From the NCBI GenBank assembly GCA_002429085.1, contig DIYR01000088.1, positions 1 through 27,829 on the forward strand: a stretch of DNA of 27,829 bases, in the 5' to 3' direction. The position numbers and the translations under genes were made by a program. This document shows positions 1 to 8,685 of this stretch, in pieces; the first letter of the stretch is position 1; the number at the start of each line of letters is the position of its first letter. Below the pieces are notes generated by a model. That model did not search any database. It worked only from the letters and a program-made list of their open reading frames with translations, and had not been told where the DNA came from. The stretch is from Flavobacteriales bacterium UBA6049. Its GTDB lineage: Bacteria; Bacteroidota; Bacteroidia; Flavobacteriales_G; Salibacteraceae.

Positions 1-19
1 TCGAAGTTATTTACCGATT

Positions 20-904
20 TTGAGACCAGGGTTTAGTAGAAAGTGGCGGCTAGCTGTTTTCAAACTACTTGGTCTGCTTTCGTTAGTGCGTTGGTATAAT
101 GTGCTACTAGTGATGATTGCGCAATACCTAGCGTCAATTTATGTGCTGAATCCAAACGAAAATCCTATTGAAATTCTCTTAGATTCTAATTTGCATCTAA
201 TGGTGATTTCTTCTGCATGTATTATCGCTTCTGGATTTATAATTAATAGCTTTTACGATTTAGAAAAAGACATCATTAACCGACCAAAAACGGTAGTGTT
301 TAGCCGATTAGTGAGTCAACAGACATGCTTGAACTTTTACTTCCTTTTTAATACGATAGGAATGATTCTTAGCTTTTATGTAAGTAAGCGAGTCATGCTA
401 TTTAACTTCTTGTTTTCCATTGCGTTGTGGTTCTACAGCCATAAACTAAAGAAGATTGTGTTAGTAGGAAATATTGTCGCTACTTTGTTAACAGTAGCTC
501 CATTTTTAATCATTGTTCTGTATTATGAAGAAATCAATTTTGCGATTTTCTTTTATGTTGGATACATGAGTTTAGTAGTGCTTACAAGAGAGATTTTAAA
601 AGACATTACCGCAGAAAAAGGAGATGTGATTTATGGATATCATACCCTTCCAGTAGATTTAGGTAGAAGAAGAACAAAATGGGTTCTGACAGGCTTTATA
701 TTCTTGAATTTCATCCCCCCTATTTTGTTGTATTGTACATACCAAATTGGGCTGGTGAAATGGTATTTTGTAATGAGCTACATCGTTTTTATAGCAGCTA
801 TTGTTTTGGTTTGGAGAGCACAACGAAAAGACGACTACGAGCAACTGAATACCATCTACAAATTTTTAATTCTATCGGGCATTATTAGTCTAGTTTTGGT
901 TTAA
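20..904 (+). CDS. UbiA-family prenyltransferase
   Basis: Integral membrane prenyltransferase of the UbiA superfamily, which moves a polyprenyl diphosphate onto an acceptor. Visible are the TM1 RWYNVLL segment, the first Asp-rich motif N76-x3-D80-x3-D84 (NSFYDLEKD), and a second motif around D195-D202 (KDITAEKGD). The rest of the 294 residues is mostly hydrophobic with about eight predicted helices. The closest known type in Bacteroidota is the geranylgeranylglycerol-phosphate geranylgeranyltransferase-like branch, but the acceptor cannot be read from sequence. The start is uncertain: the frame is open to the left edge, the start used here is TTG, and the first in-frame ATG (113) lies inside the conserved TM1 motif and is too late. 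The gene may therefore be truncated by the window. dxs begins 2 bp after the stop, so the two are probably one isoprenoid-related operon. Confidence 0.85.
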   Translation: MRPGFSRKWRLAVFKLLGLLSLVRWYNVLLVMIAQYLASIYVLNPNENPIEILLDSNLHLMVISSACIIASGFIINSFYDLEKDIINRPKTVVFSRLVSQQTCLNFYFLFNTIGMILSFYVSKRVMLFNFLFSIALWFYSHKLKKIVLVGNIVATLLTVAPFLIIVLYYEEINFAIFFYVGYMSLVVLTREILKDITAEKGDVIYGYHTLPVDLGRRRTKWVLTGFIFLNFIPPILLYCTYQIGLVKWYFVMSYIVFIAAIVLVWRAQRKDDYEQLNTIYKFLILSGIISLVLV

Positions 905-906
905 CG

Positions 907-2733
907 ATGGCAGAGTCTATTCTTTCGAGTATTGAATTTCCTGAAGATTATAAGTCACGATCTGTTGGAGAGTTGGAGCAGCTTTGTGAAGAGCTTCGAT
1001 CTTTTATTATCGAAGAAGTAGCAAAGAATGGTGGGCATTTAGGGGCTTCTTTAGGTGTAGTTGAATTGACCGTGGCATTGCACTATGTATTCAATACCCC
1101 CAATGATCTTCTGATTTGGGATGTAGGTCATCAAGCTTATGGACATAAAATCTTAACAGGTCGGAAGGACCAGTTTCATACCAACAGAAAGTTGAATGGA
1201 ATTTCTGGATTTCCGAAACGTGCTGAAAGCGTATATGATGCTTTTGGAACAGGGCATTCTTCTACTTCTATATCAGCGATGTTGGGGATGGCCGTTGCCG
1301 ATAGAATTCAAGGAATAGAACGACAACATATTGCCGTAATTGGCGATGCTTCTATGCAAGCTGGGATGGCTTTTGAAGCCTTGAATCATGCAGGAATAAG
1401 TGACACAAATATGATCGTGATTCTGAACGATAATAGAATGTCTATTGATCCAAGTGTTGGTGCGTTAAACGCTTTCTTATCAGAGTCAGCTAATTCGTTT
1501 CTGAATAAACCTGTTTCTTTTCAAGAACAACTAAGAAATACGGACACAAAAACCAATTTATTCAAGGACTTACACTTTGAGTATTTTGGACCAATAGATG
1601 GACATAATATTACTGAGTTGCTTGAAACCTTAGACTATTTGAAGTCAATAGATGGCCCTAAGCTGTTACATGTTCTTACTACAAAAGGAAAAGGATACGA
1701 GCCAGCCGAACAAGGCGATGCTACGAAGTGGCACGCACCAGGGTTGTTTGATCCTTTAACAGGAAAGGTGTTAAAGAAAGATTTAGCAGTAGTTAAACCT
1801 CCAAAGTTTCAAGATGTATTTGGCGAAACGTTAGTAGAGTTGGCTAAATCAAATAAAAAAATTGTAGGAGTAACCCCTGCTATGCCAACAGGGAGTTCGT
1901 TAAAGCAATTTATGGATGAGTTTCCTACACGAGCATTTGATGTAGGAATTGCCGAGCAACATGCCGTTACGTTTTCAGCTGGGTTGGCAGCAAATGGATT
2001 AATTCCTTTCTGTGCTATTTACAGCACGTTTTTACAGCGTGCATATGATCAACTGATACATGATGTAGCCATCCAGGATTTAAAGGTGATATTTTGCATT
2101 GATAGAGCTGGTTTAGTGGGTGAAGATGGAGCTACCCACCATGGAGTTTACGACTTGGCATACTTACGTTGTATACCAAATTTGATTATAACTGCTCCTC
2201 GAAATGAAGTTGAACTAAGAAACATATTGTATACAGCACAGTTAGATTCTACAGCACAAAGTGTTGCAATACGTTACCCTCGCGGAAGGGGCAAAATGAT
2301 TGATTGGAGAGAGGGTTTCAAGAAAGTTGAGATAGGAACTTCAGAAGAATTAAAAGAGGGAAATCAAGCAGCGGTTCTTACTATTGGAACAATGGCAAAT
2401 GAGGCTTTAAAAGCAGCTGAGCAACTAGAAAAGAGAGGAATTTCAGTTGCTGTTATTGATATGCGATTTGTAAAGCCACTAGATACAACGAGGCTAAATC
2501 ATATTCTAGATAAATACAATCACATCGTTACTTGTGAAGATGGAACAGTAATAGGAGGTTTTGGATCTGCTGTTTCTGAATATGCATCTCAGTATGGTTA
2601 CAAAGGAACTATTCGTTCCATCGGAATACCAGATGAGGTGATTCATCATGGTTCTCCTCAAGAGTTAAAAGAGCTGTGTGGAATGGACGTTCAGTCAATC
2701 ACCCAAGCCATCACCCAATTGTTGAATAATTGA
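907..2733 (+). CDS. dxs: 1-deoxy-D-xylulose-5-phosphate synthase
   Basis: Condenses pyruvate and glyceraldehyde 3-phosphate to DXP, the first step of the MEP isoprenoid pathway; a cytoplasmic, TPP- and Mg-dependent enzyme. At 608 residues it has normal family length. Seen in order are GHLGASLG (43-50), WDVGHQAYGHKILTGR (71-86), GTGHSSTSISA (115-124), the TPP/Mg site GDAS...NDNRMSI (147-180), and GIAEQHAV with the predicted catalytic Glu350, followed by transketolase pyrimidine-binding and C-terminal domains. The ATG lies 2 bp after the UbiA gene, suggesting cotranscription and translational coupling. The last 39 bp are also antisense coding sequence of the convergent SLOG gene, and no terminator hairpin lies between them. 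Identification is firm. Confidence 0.97.
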   Translation: MAESILSSIEFPEDYKSRSVGELEQLCEELRSFIIEEVAKNGGHLGASLGVVELTVALHYVFNTPNDLLIWDVGHQAYGHKILTGRKDQFHTNRKLNGISGFPKRAESVYDAFGTGHSSTSISAMLGMAVADRIQGIERQHIAVIGDASMQAGMAFEALNHAGISDTNMIVILNDNRMSIDPSVGALNAFLSESANSFLNKPVSFQEQLRNTDTKTNLFKDLHFEYFGPIDGHNITELLETLDYLKSIDGPKLLHVLTTKGKGYEPAEQGDATKWHAPGLFDPLTGKVLKKDLAVVKPPKFQDVFGETLVELAKSNKKIVGVTPAMPTGSSLKQFMDEFPTRAFDVGIAEQHAVTFSAGLAANGLIPFCAIYSTFLQRAYDQLIHDVAIQDLKVIFCIDRAGLVGEDGATHHGVYDLAYLRCIPNLIITAPRNEVELRNILYTAQLDSTAQSVAIRYPRGRGKMIDWREGFKKVEIGTSEELKEGNQAAVLTIGTMANEALKAAEQLEKRGISVAVIDMRFVKPLDTTRLNHILDKYNHIVTCEDGTVIGGFGSAVSEYASQYGYKGTIRSIGIPDEVIHHGSPQELKELCGMDVQSITQAITQLLNN

Positions 2734-3159
2734 AGGTAGTGAAAGCACCTTTGTTTCAGAAAGTACCTCATACGTGTTTCCCAATCCTTCAACTACAAAT
2801 GCTTTTTTGCCTGAGGATACAGCTTTTTGCATCAATTTCAATGATCCAGGACCGCCACCAATAGCAATTACGGCTGACACATTTTCTGCAATATGTTGAT
2901 GTTTCATAGAAGAATCATCAACATATTGAACGAGACTTTGCCATTCCGAAGGAACTTGTAATACGCGATCTTTTTCTAATATGAGCCGTGCGAAGCCCCC
3001 ATTTTGCATGCACGAAGAGATTCCTGTTGCCAACGTTCCTTGAAACCCACCACAAACCATGGTTCCACCTTGTTTACCTAACCAAGAACCAAATTCATTT
3101 GCTAAGTATAAATGTTGTTCTGGAGGGTTTAGTCCAAATCCCAATAATCCAACAATCAA
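2695..3159 (-). CDS. SLOG/LOG-like nucleotide-binding protein
   Basis: A 154-residue Rossmann-like protein of the LOG/molybdenum-cofactor carrier (SLOG) superfamily, resembling the TIGR00725 group. Seen are the N-terminal beta strand and glycine loop (IVGLLGFG), the CGGFQGTLATG segment that corresponds to the GGxxGxM motif, and the IGGGPGSLKLM segment that corresponds to the phosphate-binding GGGxGTLxE motif. The second motif lacks the usual acidic residue, which ends in Lys-Leu-Met here, so LOG-type phosphoribohydrolase activity is doubtful and simple nucleotide binding is safer. The start is TTG: its bases overlap the TGA stop of the upstream glycosyltransferase gene (TTGA), and no ATG or GTG lies nearby in frame. 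This implies coupled translation. The 3' end overlaps dxs by 39 bp. The substrate is unknown. Confidence 0.75.
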   Translation of the reverse strand: MIVGLLGFGLNPPEQHLYLANEFGSWLGKQGGTMVCGGFQGTLATGISSCMQNGGFARLILEKDRVLQVPSEWQSLVQYVDDSSMKHQHIAENVSAVIAIGGGPGSLKLMQKAVSSGKKAFVVEGLGNTYEVLSETKVLSLPSIIQQLGDGLGD

Positions 3160-4679
3160 TGTTCGTTGATTTTGTAGATACGTGTTGTAAAGTTTTCGTT
3201 GTTTGGATTGAGTGTATGTAACAATGCATCTATGTAACTAGGATCAATGGTTGCAACTAAATCTAGCTCACAATCATATCCTTTTTCAAATCTTGCCTTA
3301 CGTTCAGCTACTTGTTCCTCTTCCATGAACACAACATAGTTCGGACGCATGTCAGGGGAGCTTTGCTCAACCATATTTCGAACATCTTCTGCTGTAGTTT
3401 TTCTTGTGGTCCAATAATGAGCCTTCCAACTTCCTAAATAGAATTTGGGAGGATTTCTTGGATTGTCTACATGAGAAGCATCAACAATTAAGTTATTGTA
3501 GTCACCAACGTTTCTCAACCAGTACATTGCTTCCACTTGACTACGTTTAGTATATGCTGGAGTAATAAAAATTAGCACAATTGTATTTAGTCCCCAGAAG
3601 AACTTCCAACTTCCAGAGATGAGCTTTGGACGTTTTTGCCAAAAAGAGAAGTTCTTTTGAATAGCATCCCACCCCATAATTCCTACAATAATTAGGAATG
3701 GTATAAATGGTAAAATGAAGCGTTCTTGTTTGTTCGGGAAGTAACTGTGGAAAGCAAAAAACAAGAATGAAGGAAGTACTAGAACTAAATACTTTTTCCA
3801 TTTATAACCGAACCCTGCCATTAACATCAAGCTCACAGGTGGAATTAATAGTCCACCTACAGTACCCAAATACATGTACCAAGGTCGATCGAAATAAGAA
3901 ACACGATGTTCAATATTGTAGCGGATATATTCACCAAACTCCGCAAATGGCCGCTCCCAAATAAAGAGGTCTGACGCTTGAGTAAGGAAGAAAGTTCCTA
4001 TGCCAACTAGCCCAAAAATGGTGGCTCCAGCCCAGTATTTTCTGATAAGCAAATACAAACCAAATCCCATTGCAAAGAAACCAGCTTGGTAACGAATACC
4101 AATGGCAATACCTATGAGTAACCCAGCAAACAGTAAAAACTTATTTTTCTTTTCTTCTTCATATCTGATAAAGTTCCACGCTACTCCAAGAAGTGGCGGA
4201 ATACAGACCATTTCAACTAAATTCTTGACTGATAATATGGGAAACAACCAAAGTAACGCGATCAATAAACCAACATGTTTGGCAAGGTGCTCATTACTCA
4301 GCTTCTTAGTGATCTTGTATGATAACGATATTGTTAAAAGAGAGTAGAAGGCATGTATGATTCGTACAAAGTACATTTTAACCTGAGGATCAACAATACC
4401 AAGTACGTTCTGTAAAAAGCTGAAGAAGTAATAGTGCAATCCAACATAGAAGAAACTGTGTCCATCTGGAACTGGATTATCAGTATCCTGATTCCAAGGT
4501 AGCCAATTGTTATAGTCGAAATCATCAACCCAGCTTTGAGAGGCTTCAATTACGAGGTAATGATCATCGAACATACCCCAGCCTTTAGAGAAGATAGCGG
4601 CTACTAAACGAAAGAATAATCCAACAACCAAAAGTAGAGTAAGGGGTTGTTGTTCCCAATAACGCTTAATCAAATTCAT
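3156..4679 (-). CDS. GT-C type membrane glycosyltransferase
   Basis: A polytopic 507-residue membrane protein with the GT-C glycosyltransferase layout: one N-terminal helix, then an acidic loop motif (GWGMFDDHYLVIE, about residues 33-45), many hydrophobic helices, and a soluble C-terminal domain. The internal NKQERFILPFIP segment resembles the HKE-RF-P motif of GT22 (Alg9/PIG-B-like) enzymes; GT39/PMT-like is the alternative. It probably transfers a sugar from a polyprenyl-phosphate donor on the outer face of the inner membrane; donor and acceptor are unknown. The open frame extends ten codons upstream to 4709, but those codons lie within the accC terminator hairpin, so I start at the ATG at 4679. 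It overlaps the next gene by 3 bp. Confidence 0.8.
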   Translation of the reverse strand: MNLIKRYWEQQPLTLLLVVGLFFRLVAAIFSKGWGMFDDHYLVIEASQSWVDDFDYNNWLPWNQDTDNPVPDGHSFFYVGLHYYFFSFLQNVLGIVDPQVKMYFVRIIHAFYSLLTISLSYKITKKLSNEHLAKHVGLLIALLWLFPILSVKNLVEMVCIPPLLGVAWNFIRYEEEKKNKFLLFAGLLIGIAIGIRYQAGFFAMGFGLYLLIRKYWAGATIFGLVGIGTFFLTQASDLFIWERPFAEFGEYIRYNIEHRVSYFDRPWYMYLGTVGGLLIPPVSLMLMAGFGYKWKKYLVLVLPSFLFFAFHSYFPNKQERFILPFIPFLIIVGIMGWDAIQKNFSFWQKRPKLISGSWKFFWGLNTIVLIFITPAYTKRSQVEAMYWLRNVGDYNNLIVDASHVDNPRNPPKFYLGSWKAHYWTTRKTTAEDVRNMVEQSSPDMRPNYVVFMEEEQVAERKARFEKGYDCELDLVATIDPSYIDALLHTLNPNNENFTTRIYKINEH

Positions 4680-4690
4680 GAGTGCAAAGT

Positions 4691-4726
4691 AAAAAAGCCC
4701 CGAATGCAAATAACAATCGAGGCTTT
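4691..4726 (-). terminator. Rho-independent terminator after accC
   Basis: On the minus strand a 10-bp stem (AAAGCCTCGA pairing with TCGGGGCTTT, one G-T pair) encloses a 13-nt loop, and the distal arm runs into a row of six T residues. It begins 25 bp after the accC stop and closes the yceD-to-accC cluster. Its T-run abuts a promoter-like box for the next gene. Confidence 0.85.
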
Positions 4727-4750
4727 ATGTTTTTTATAAGAGATGAGTCT

Positions 4751-6091
4751 TTACTTAGTAAAATCCCATTCTTCTAAGAATTTCGTAGTGAAATTACCTT
4801 CTTGGAAATTCTTGTTTTTCATCAATTTTACATGGAAAGGAACTGTTGTTTTAATTCCTTCGATGATATACTCGTCCAATGCTCTTTGCATTTTCAAAAT
4901 CGCTTCTTCACGAGTTTGAGCTACGGTAATCAATTTAGCAATCATTGAATCGTAGTATGGAGGAATCGTATAGTCAGCATAAACGTGAGTATCGATTCTA
5001 ATTCCATGTCCACCTGGCTCGTGATAAGATTGGATTTTACCAGGGCTTGGTCTCCAATCATTAAATGGATCTTCCGCATTAATTCTACACTGAATAGCGT
5101 GCATTTTAGGATAGTGATTTACCCCAGAAATGTTCTCGCCAGCTGCTAATTTGATTTGCTCTTTAATCAAATCATAATTAATAACTTCTTCAGTAATCGT
5201 ATGCTCTACCTGGATACGGGTATTCATTTCCATGAAATAGAAGTTTCGATCTTTATCAACCAAAAATTCTACCGTACCAACACCTTCGTAAGCAATCGCT
5301 TCGGCAGCCTTGATAGCTGCAATCCCCATTTCTTCTCGTAATTCTTCTGTTAAGAATGGAGATGGGGTTTCTTCAACTAATTTCTGGTGTCTACGTTGAA
5401 TAGAACAATCGCGCTCACTTAAGTGACAAGCTTTTCCATTTTGATCACCAGCAATTTGAATTTCGATATGGCGAGGCTCTTCAATGAACTTCTCCATGTA
5501 CATACCATCATTTCCAAATGCAGCACCAGCTTCTTTTTTAGCCTTGTCCCATGCTTCAGTAAGTTCTTCATCAGTTCTTACAACACGCATTCCACGACCA
5601 CCACCACCTGCAGTAGCTTTAATGATAACAGGGTACTTAATCTTCTTAGCTTCCTTCAAAGCATCTTTAAGTGTATCAAGTACACCATCAGAGCCAGGTA
5701 CTACCGGAACACCAGCATCGCGCATGGTTTGCTTTGCAGTAGCCTTGTCACCCATTTTATCGATTTGCTCAGGTGTAGCCCCAATAAACTTGATTCCATG
5801 ATCTTGACAGATCTTAGAAAACTTTGAATTTTCTGATAAGAATCCATATCCTGGATGAATGGCATCAGCATTGGTGATTTCACAAGCAGCCATGATGTTA
5901 GGAATCGATAAATACGAATCCGTACTAGACGCTGGACCAATACAAACAGCCTCATCAGCAAAACGTACGTGTAAGCTATCTGCATCAGCAGTAGAGTAAA
6001 CCGCAACCGTTCTAATGCCCATTTCTTTCGCAGTTCTAATTACTCGTAGAGCAATTTCACCACGATTGGCAATTAATATCTTTTTAAACAT
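4751..6091 (-). CDS. accC: Acetyl-CoA carboxylase biotin carboxylase subunit
   Basis: ATP- and bicarbonate-dependent carboxylation of the biotin on AccB, the first half reaction of malonyl-CoA formation. At 446 residues it is the size of stand-alone AccC. Seen are the N-terminal IANRGEIALRVIR motif, HPGYGFLSEN, the Gly-rich ATP-grasp loop GGGGRGMR, the HLSERDCSIQRRHQK segment, and the active site EMNTRIQVEHTITE. It lies 36 bp downstream of accB in the same direction. A small hairpin (GACTC, TAAC loop, GAGTC) lies in that gap at 6108-6121. A terminator follows. Its usual carboxyltransferase partners accA and accD are not in the window; the pccB-like gene at 20645 is 14 kb away. Confidence 0.97.
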   Translation of the reverse strand: MFKKILIANRGEIALRVIRTAKEMGIRTVAVYSTADADSLHVRFADEAVCIGPASSTDSYLSIPNIMAACEITNADAIHPGYGFLSENSKFSKICQDHGIKFIGATPEQIDKMGDKATAKQTMRDAGVPVVPGSDGVLDTLKDALKEAKKIKYPVIIKATAGGGGRGMRVVRTDEELTEAWDKAKKEAGAAFGNDGMYMEKFIEEPRHIEIQIAGDQNGKACHLSERDCSIQRRHQKLVEETPSPFLTEELREEMGIAAIKAAEAIAYEGVGTVEFLVDKDRNFYFMEMNTRIQVEHTITEEVINYDLIKEQIKLAAGENISGVNHYPKMHAIQCRINAEDPFNDWRPSPGKIQSYHEPGGHGIRIDTHVYADYTIPPYYDSMIAKLITVAQTREEAILKMQRALDEYIIEGIKTTVPFHVKLMKNKNFQEGNFTTKFLEEWDFTK

Positions 6092-6127
6092 GTTGTTCGG
6101 GATTTAAGACTCTAACGAGTCGTTACC

Positions 6128-6643
6128 TTATGACGGATCTACCAAGAATAAAGGCTGATCGTACTCAACTGGAGTTGCATCATCTGCCAATACCTTAACG
6201 ATCTTACCAGAAACCTCGGCTTCAATTTCGTTGAACAACTTCATTGCTTCAACAATACAGATTTGATCTCCTGGTTTAATATCATCTCCAACTTCAACGA
6301 ACGCTGGTTTATCAGGCGATGGTGAACGATAGAACGTTCCGATCATCGGAGATTTGATAGTGATGTACTTGTCTTCGTCTTCAGAAGGAGCACTTGGTTT
6401 TGCTTCAGCTACGGCTGGTGCAGGAGCTGGAACCGGAGCAGCTGGCGCTGGTGCAGCAGGCATAGCCATTGGCATTTGCTGCATTGGCATTTGCATTTGT
6501 GCCATCATTGGCTGCTCAGTTGCTTTATCCTTCTTGTTTTCTGCCTTAATGATGATCTTGAAATCTTTAGTTTCAAGTTCCACTTCGCTTGCCCCTGATT
6601 TAGATACGAACTTGATCAGTGACTGAATTTCATTCAACTCCAT
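6128..6643 (-). CDS. accB: Biotin carboxyl carrier protein
   Basis: Carries the carboxylated biotin between biotin carboxylase and carboxyltransferase. The 171 residues comprise an N-terminal helical/strand region (1-40), a flexible linker (about 41-92), and a C-terminal biotinyl/lipoyl fold. Biotin attaches at Lys135 in VEAMKLFNEIEAE. The linker is unusual in its first half: residues 46-61 are almost entirely Met, Gln and Pro, followed by a more typical Ala-Pro stretch. The gene sits between fabH (43 bp gap) and accC (36 bp gap). Confidence 0.96.
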   Translation of the reverse strand: MELNEIQSLIKFVSKSGASEVELETKDFKIIIKAENKKDKATEQPMMAQMQMPMQQMPMAMPAAPAPAAPVPAPAPAVAEAKPSAPSEDEDKYITIKSPMIGTFYRSPSPDKPAFVEVGDDIKPGDQICIVEAMKLFNEIEAEVSGKIVKVLADDATPVEYDQPLFLVDPS

Positions 6644-6686
6644 AGTTGTGCAATTTTGCGTATGGTAAATTTAGGATTTTGAATCG

Positions 6687-7682
6687 TTATGAATTGTAAG
6701 CCCACTTCAGGTAAACAGATCCCCAAGTGAATCCTCCTCCGAAAGCTGCGAGGATGATATTATCACCTTTTTTCAACTGTTTTTCCCACTCCCATAAACA
6801 TAGAGGAATAGTACCATTAGTAGTATTTCCGTAACGTTCAATGTTGATCATTACTTTTTCTGGTGAAACTCCCATTGCCCTGCGGGTAGCCTCAATAATG
6901 CGTAGGTTAGCTTGATGTGGAACTAGGTAGGCAACATCATCTGCTGTAAGATTGTTGCGTTCCATAATTTTTTTAGAGACATCTGCCATGTTGCTTACAG
7001 CTGCCTTAAATACGGGTTGCCCTTCTTGATAGATGAAGTGCTCACGAGCATCAACCGTTTCGTGACTTGCAGGTTTACAAGATCCACCTGCTTTTTGATG
7101 CAAGTGTACTCGACCAGCTCCATCACTCTTAAGAATAGTGTCTTGAATACCTAAACCTTCTTCACTTGGCTCGAGCATTACAGCGCCACCACCATCTCCA
7201 AAAATGATACAGGTAGTACGATCTTGATAATTGATAATACTCGACATTTTATCAAAACCACATACAATTACTTTCTTATGTGTGCCAGATTCTACAAACT
7301 TAGAACCAGTTGTTAAGGCATACAAAAATCCAGAACAAGCAGCATTTAAATCGTAACCAAAAGCATTTTTTAATCCTGCTTTATCGGCTGTAATATTAGC
7401 TGTTGCTGGAAATATTAGATCAGGAGTTACACTAGCGAAGATGATCATATCTACTTCTTCAGCATGGGTTCCTGTTTTTTCTAAAAGATCTTTGATGGCT
7501 GGCACCGCCATATCAGAAGGTCCTAATCCTTCTCCTTTCAGAATACGTCTTTCTTTAATACCAGTGCGGGTAGTAATCCACTCATCTGTGGTATCTACCA
7601 TAGTTTCTAGTTCTGCATTGGTAAGTGCATATTCTGGTACATATCCGGCAATACCGGTTATAGCAGCAGTAATTTTCGCCAT
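6687..7682 (-). CDS. fabH: 3-oxoacyl-ACP synthase III
   Basis: Initiates type II fatty acid synthesis by condensing an acyl-CoA primer with malonyl-ACP. The 331 residues contain the catalytic triad: Cys116 (NAACSGF), His256 (PHQANLRI) and Asn286 (YGNTTNGT). GDGGGAVML and the C-terminal AFGGGFTWGS are also conserved. The frame extends two codons to a TTG at 7688, which would overlap the plsX stop. The ATG at 7682 begins 2 bp after that stop and gives the standard MAKITAAITG start, so I use it. The tight spacing indicates coupling to plsX. Confidence 0.96.
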   Translation of the reverse strand: MAKITAAITGIAGYVPEYALTNAELETMVDTTDEWITTRTGIKERRILKGEGLGPSDMAVPAIKDLLEKTGTHAEEVDMIIFASVTPDLIFPATANITADKAGLKNAFGYDLNAACSGFLYALTTGSKFVESGTHKKVIVCGFDKMSSIINYQDRTTCIIFGDGGGAVMLEPSEEGLGIQDTILKSDGAGRVHLHQKAGGSCKPASHETVDAREHFIYQEGQPVFKAAVSNMADVSKKIMERNNLTADDVAYLVPHQANLRIIEATRRAMGVSPEKVMINIERYGNTTNGTIPLCLWEWEKQLKKGDNIILAAFGGGFTWGSVYLKWAYNS

Positions 7683-7684
7683 GA

Positions 7685-8629
7685 TCAATTAAACGCGTTT
7701 CGAATTTTTTCTGGTAGCTGTGAACTTGCCACTTCGGCAGCAAGTTTAAGCATTTTTTTTACGGCAGTTGGACTGGACTTTCCGTGTCCTATCAACACAT
7801 TACCGTTGACACCTAGAATTGGGGTGCCGCCATACTCTTCATAGTTAAACCGATCGAAGTAACCATCTTTCAGATTTAGGTTACGTTCTTTCACCAAAGA
7901 GTATAGTGCTTCTGCTTGTTTTAAAACAATGTTACCCGTGAATCCATCACAAACCACAACATCCGCTTTGGCACTGAAAAGATCGTTCCCTTCAATGTTT
8001 CCAACAAAGTTGATTTGTTCGCTGTCTTTCATGAGTTGATAGGCCGCCTTAGTCATAAGGTTTCCCTTCTCTTCTTCTTCTCCTATGTTTAAAAGTGCTA
8101 CGCGAGGACTTTCTATTCCCAACACATATTTAGAATATGTAGCACCTAAAATAGCAAATTGGAAAAGTACATCTGGCTTACAATCAGCATTCGTTCCAAC
8201 ATCTAGTACTAAGCTGTTAGATCCATCTGGTTGAGGGAAAAATGATGATATACAAGGTCTTATAACTCCAGGTATTGCTCGTATGGTTTGCATGGCCCCA
8301 ACAAGCATAGCGCCTGTATTTCCGATGCTACAAAATGCATCGAATTGCTGATGAGCCATGGCTTTAAAACCAAGCGCAATGCTAGAATCTGGTTGTGCCA
8401 CAAACGATTTCACAGGGTGAGCGCCCATGCCAATATTGTCTGTGGTATGCACAAAAGAAAAGAGAGAAGAATTAACTGCTTCTCTCTTCAGTATTTCTTT
8501 GGTTTGAAGTTCATCACCTATAAGCGTGATTTCTACTTCAGATCCCAACTCTTTGGCGGCTGCAATTGCTCCAAGAACGTTCGCCTCGGGCATATCACCA
8601 CCAAGAATATCTATTGCAATTCGTATCAT
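7685..8629 (-). CDS. plsX: Phosphate acyltransferase PlsX
   Basis: Converts acyl-ACP to acyl-phosphate for phospholipid synthesis; a peripheral, cytoplasmic enzyme. The 314 residues begin IRIAIDILGGDMPE and contain GNTGAMLVGAM, LDVGTNADCKP, LLNIGEEEEKGN and CDGFTGNIVLK, all characteristic of the family. It lies between rpmF and fabH, the order seen across many bacteria (yceD-rpmF-plsX-fabH). A 56 bp gap upstream holds a possible secondary promoter box (TAAATTTG, 8664-8671), so plsX and the genes below may also be transcribed independently of rpmF. Confidence 0.96.
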   Translation of the reverse strand: MIRIAIDILGGDMPEANVLGAIAAAKELGSEVEITLIGDELQTKEILKREAVNSSLFSFVHTTDNIGMGAHPVKSFVAQPDSSIALGFKAMAHQQFDAFCSIGNTGAMLVGAMQTIRAIPGVIRPCISSFFPQPDGSNSLVLDVGTNADCKPDVLFQFAILGATYSKYVLGIESPRVALLNIGEEEEKGNLMTKAAYQLMKDSEQINFVGNIEGNDLFSAKADVVVCDGFTGNIVLKQAEALYSLVKERNLNLKDGYFDRFNYEEYGGTPILGVNGNVLIGHGKSSPTAVKKMLKLAAEVASSQLPEKIRNAFN

Positions 8630-8663
8630 GTAATTCGGTCGGGTTTCTTCTTTAGCAAAGCGC

Positions 8664-8671
8664 CAAATTTA
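8664..8671 (-). promoter_or_regulatory. Possible -7 box upstream of plsX
   Basis: TAAATTTG on the minus strand matches the Bacteroidota TAnnTTTG -7 consensus and would give a leader of about 30 nt before the plsX ATG. No clear TTG was found at the -33 position, so this is only suggestive. Confidence 0.35.
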
Positions 8672-8685
8672 GAAAGAAAGCCGAA

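Noticed and set aside
1..36. A short open frame ending in TAG at 34-36 (SKLFTDFETRV) that could be the C-terminus of an upstream gene.
   Set aside because: Only eleven codons are visible and nothing in them is recognisable. It could be a gene end overlapping the UbiA start, but no claim is possible.
5423..5827. Plus-strand open frames of 134 and 105 residues inside accC.
   Set aside because: They are antisense to a well-conserved gene, have low-complexity Ser/Thr content, and show no recognisable domains or promoter.
6108..6121. Hairpin GACTC-TAAC-GAGTC in the accB-accC gap, as a terminator.
   Set aside because: Stem is only 5 bp with no T-run, and accB and accC are expected to be cotranscribed. 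It may be a minor mRNA structure.
6354..6626. Plus-strand open frame of 90 residues, Gly/Ala-rich, antisense to accB.
   Set aside because: It is the reverse reading of the Ala-Pro linker of AccB, a composition artefact.
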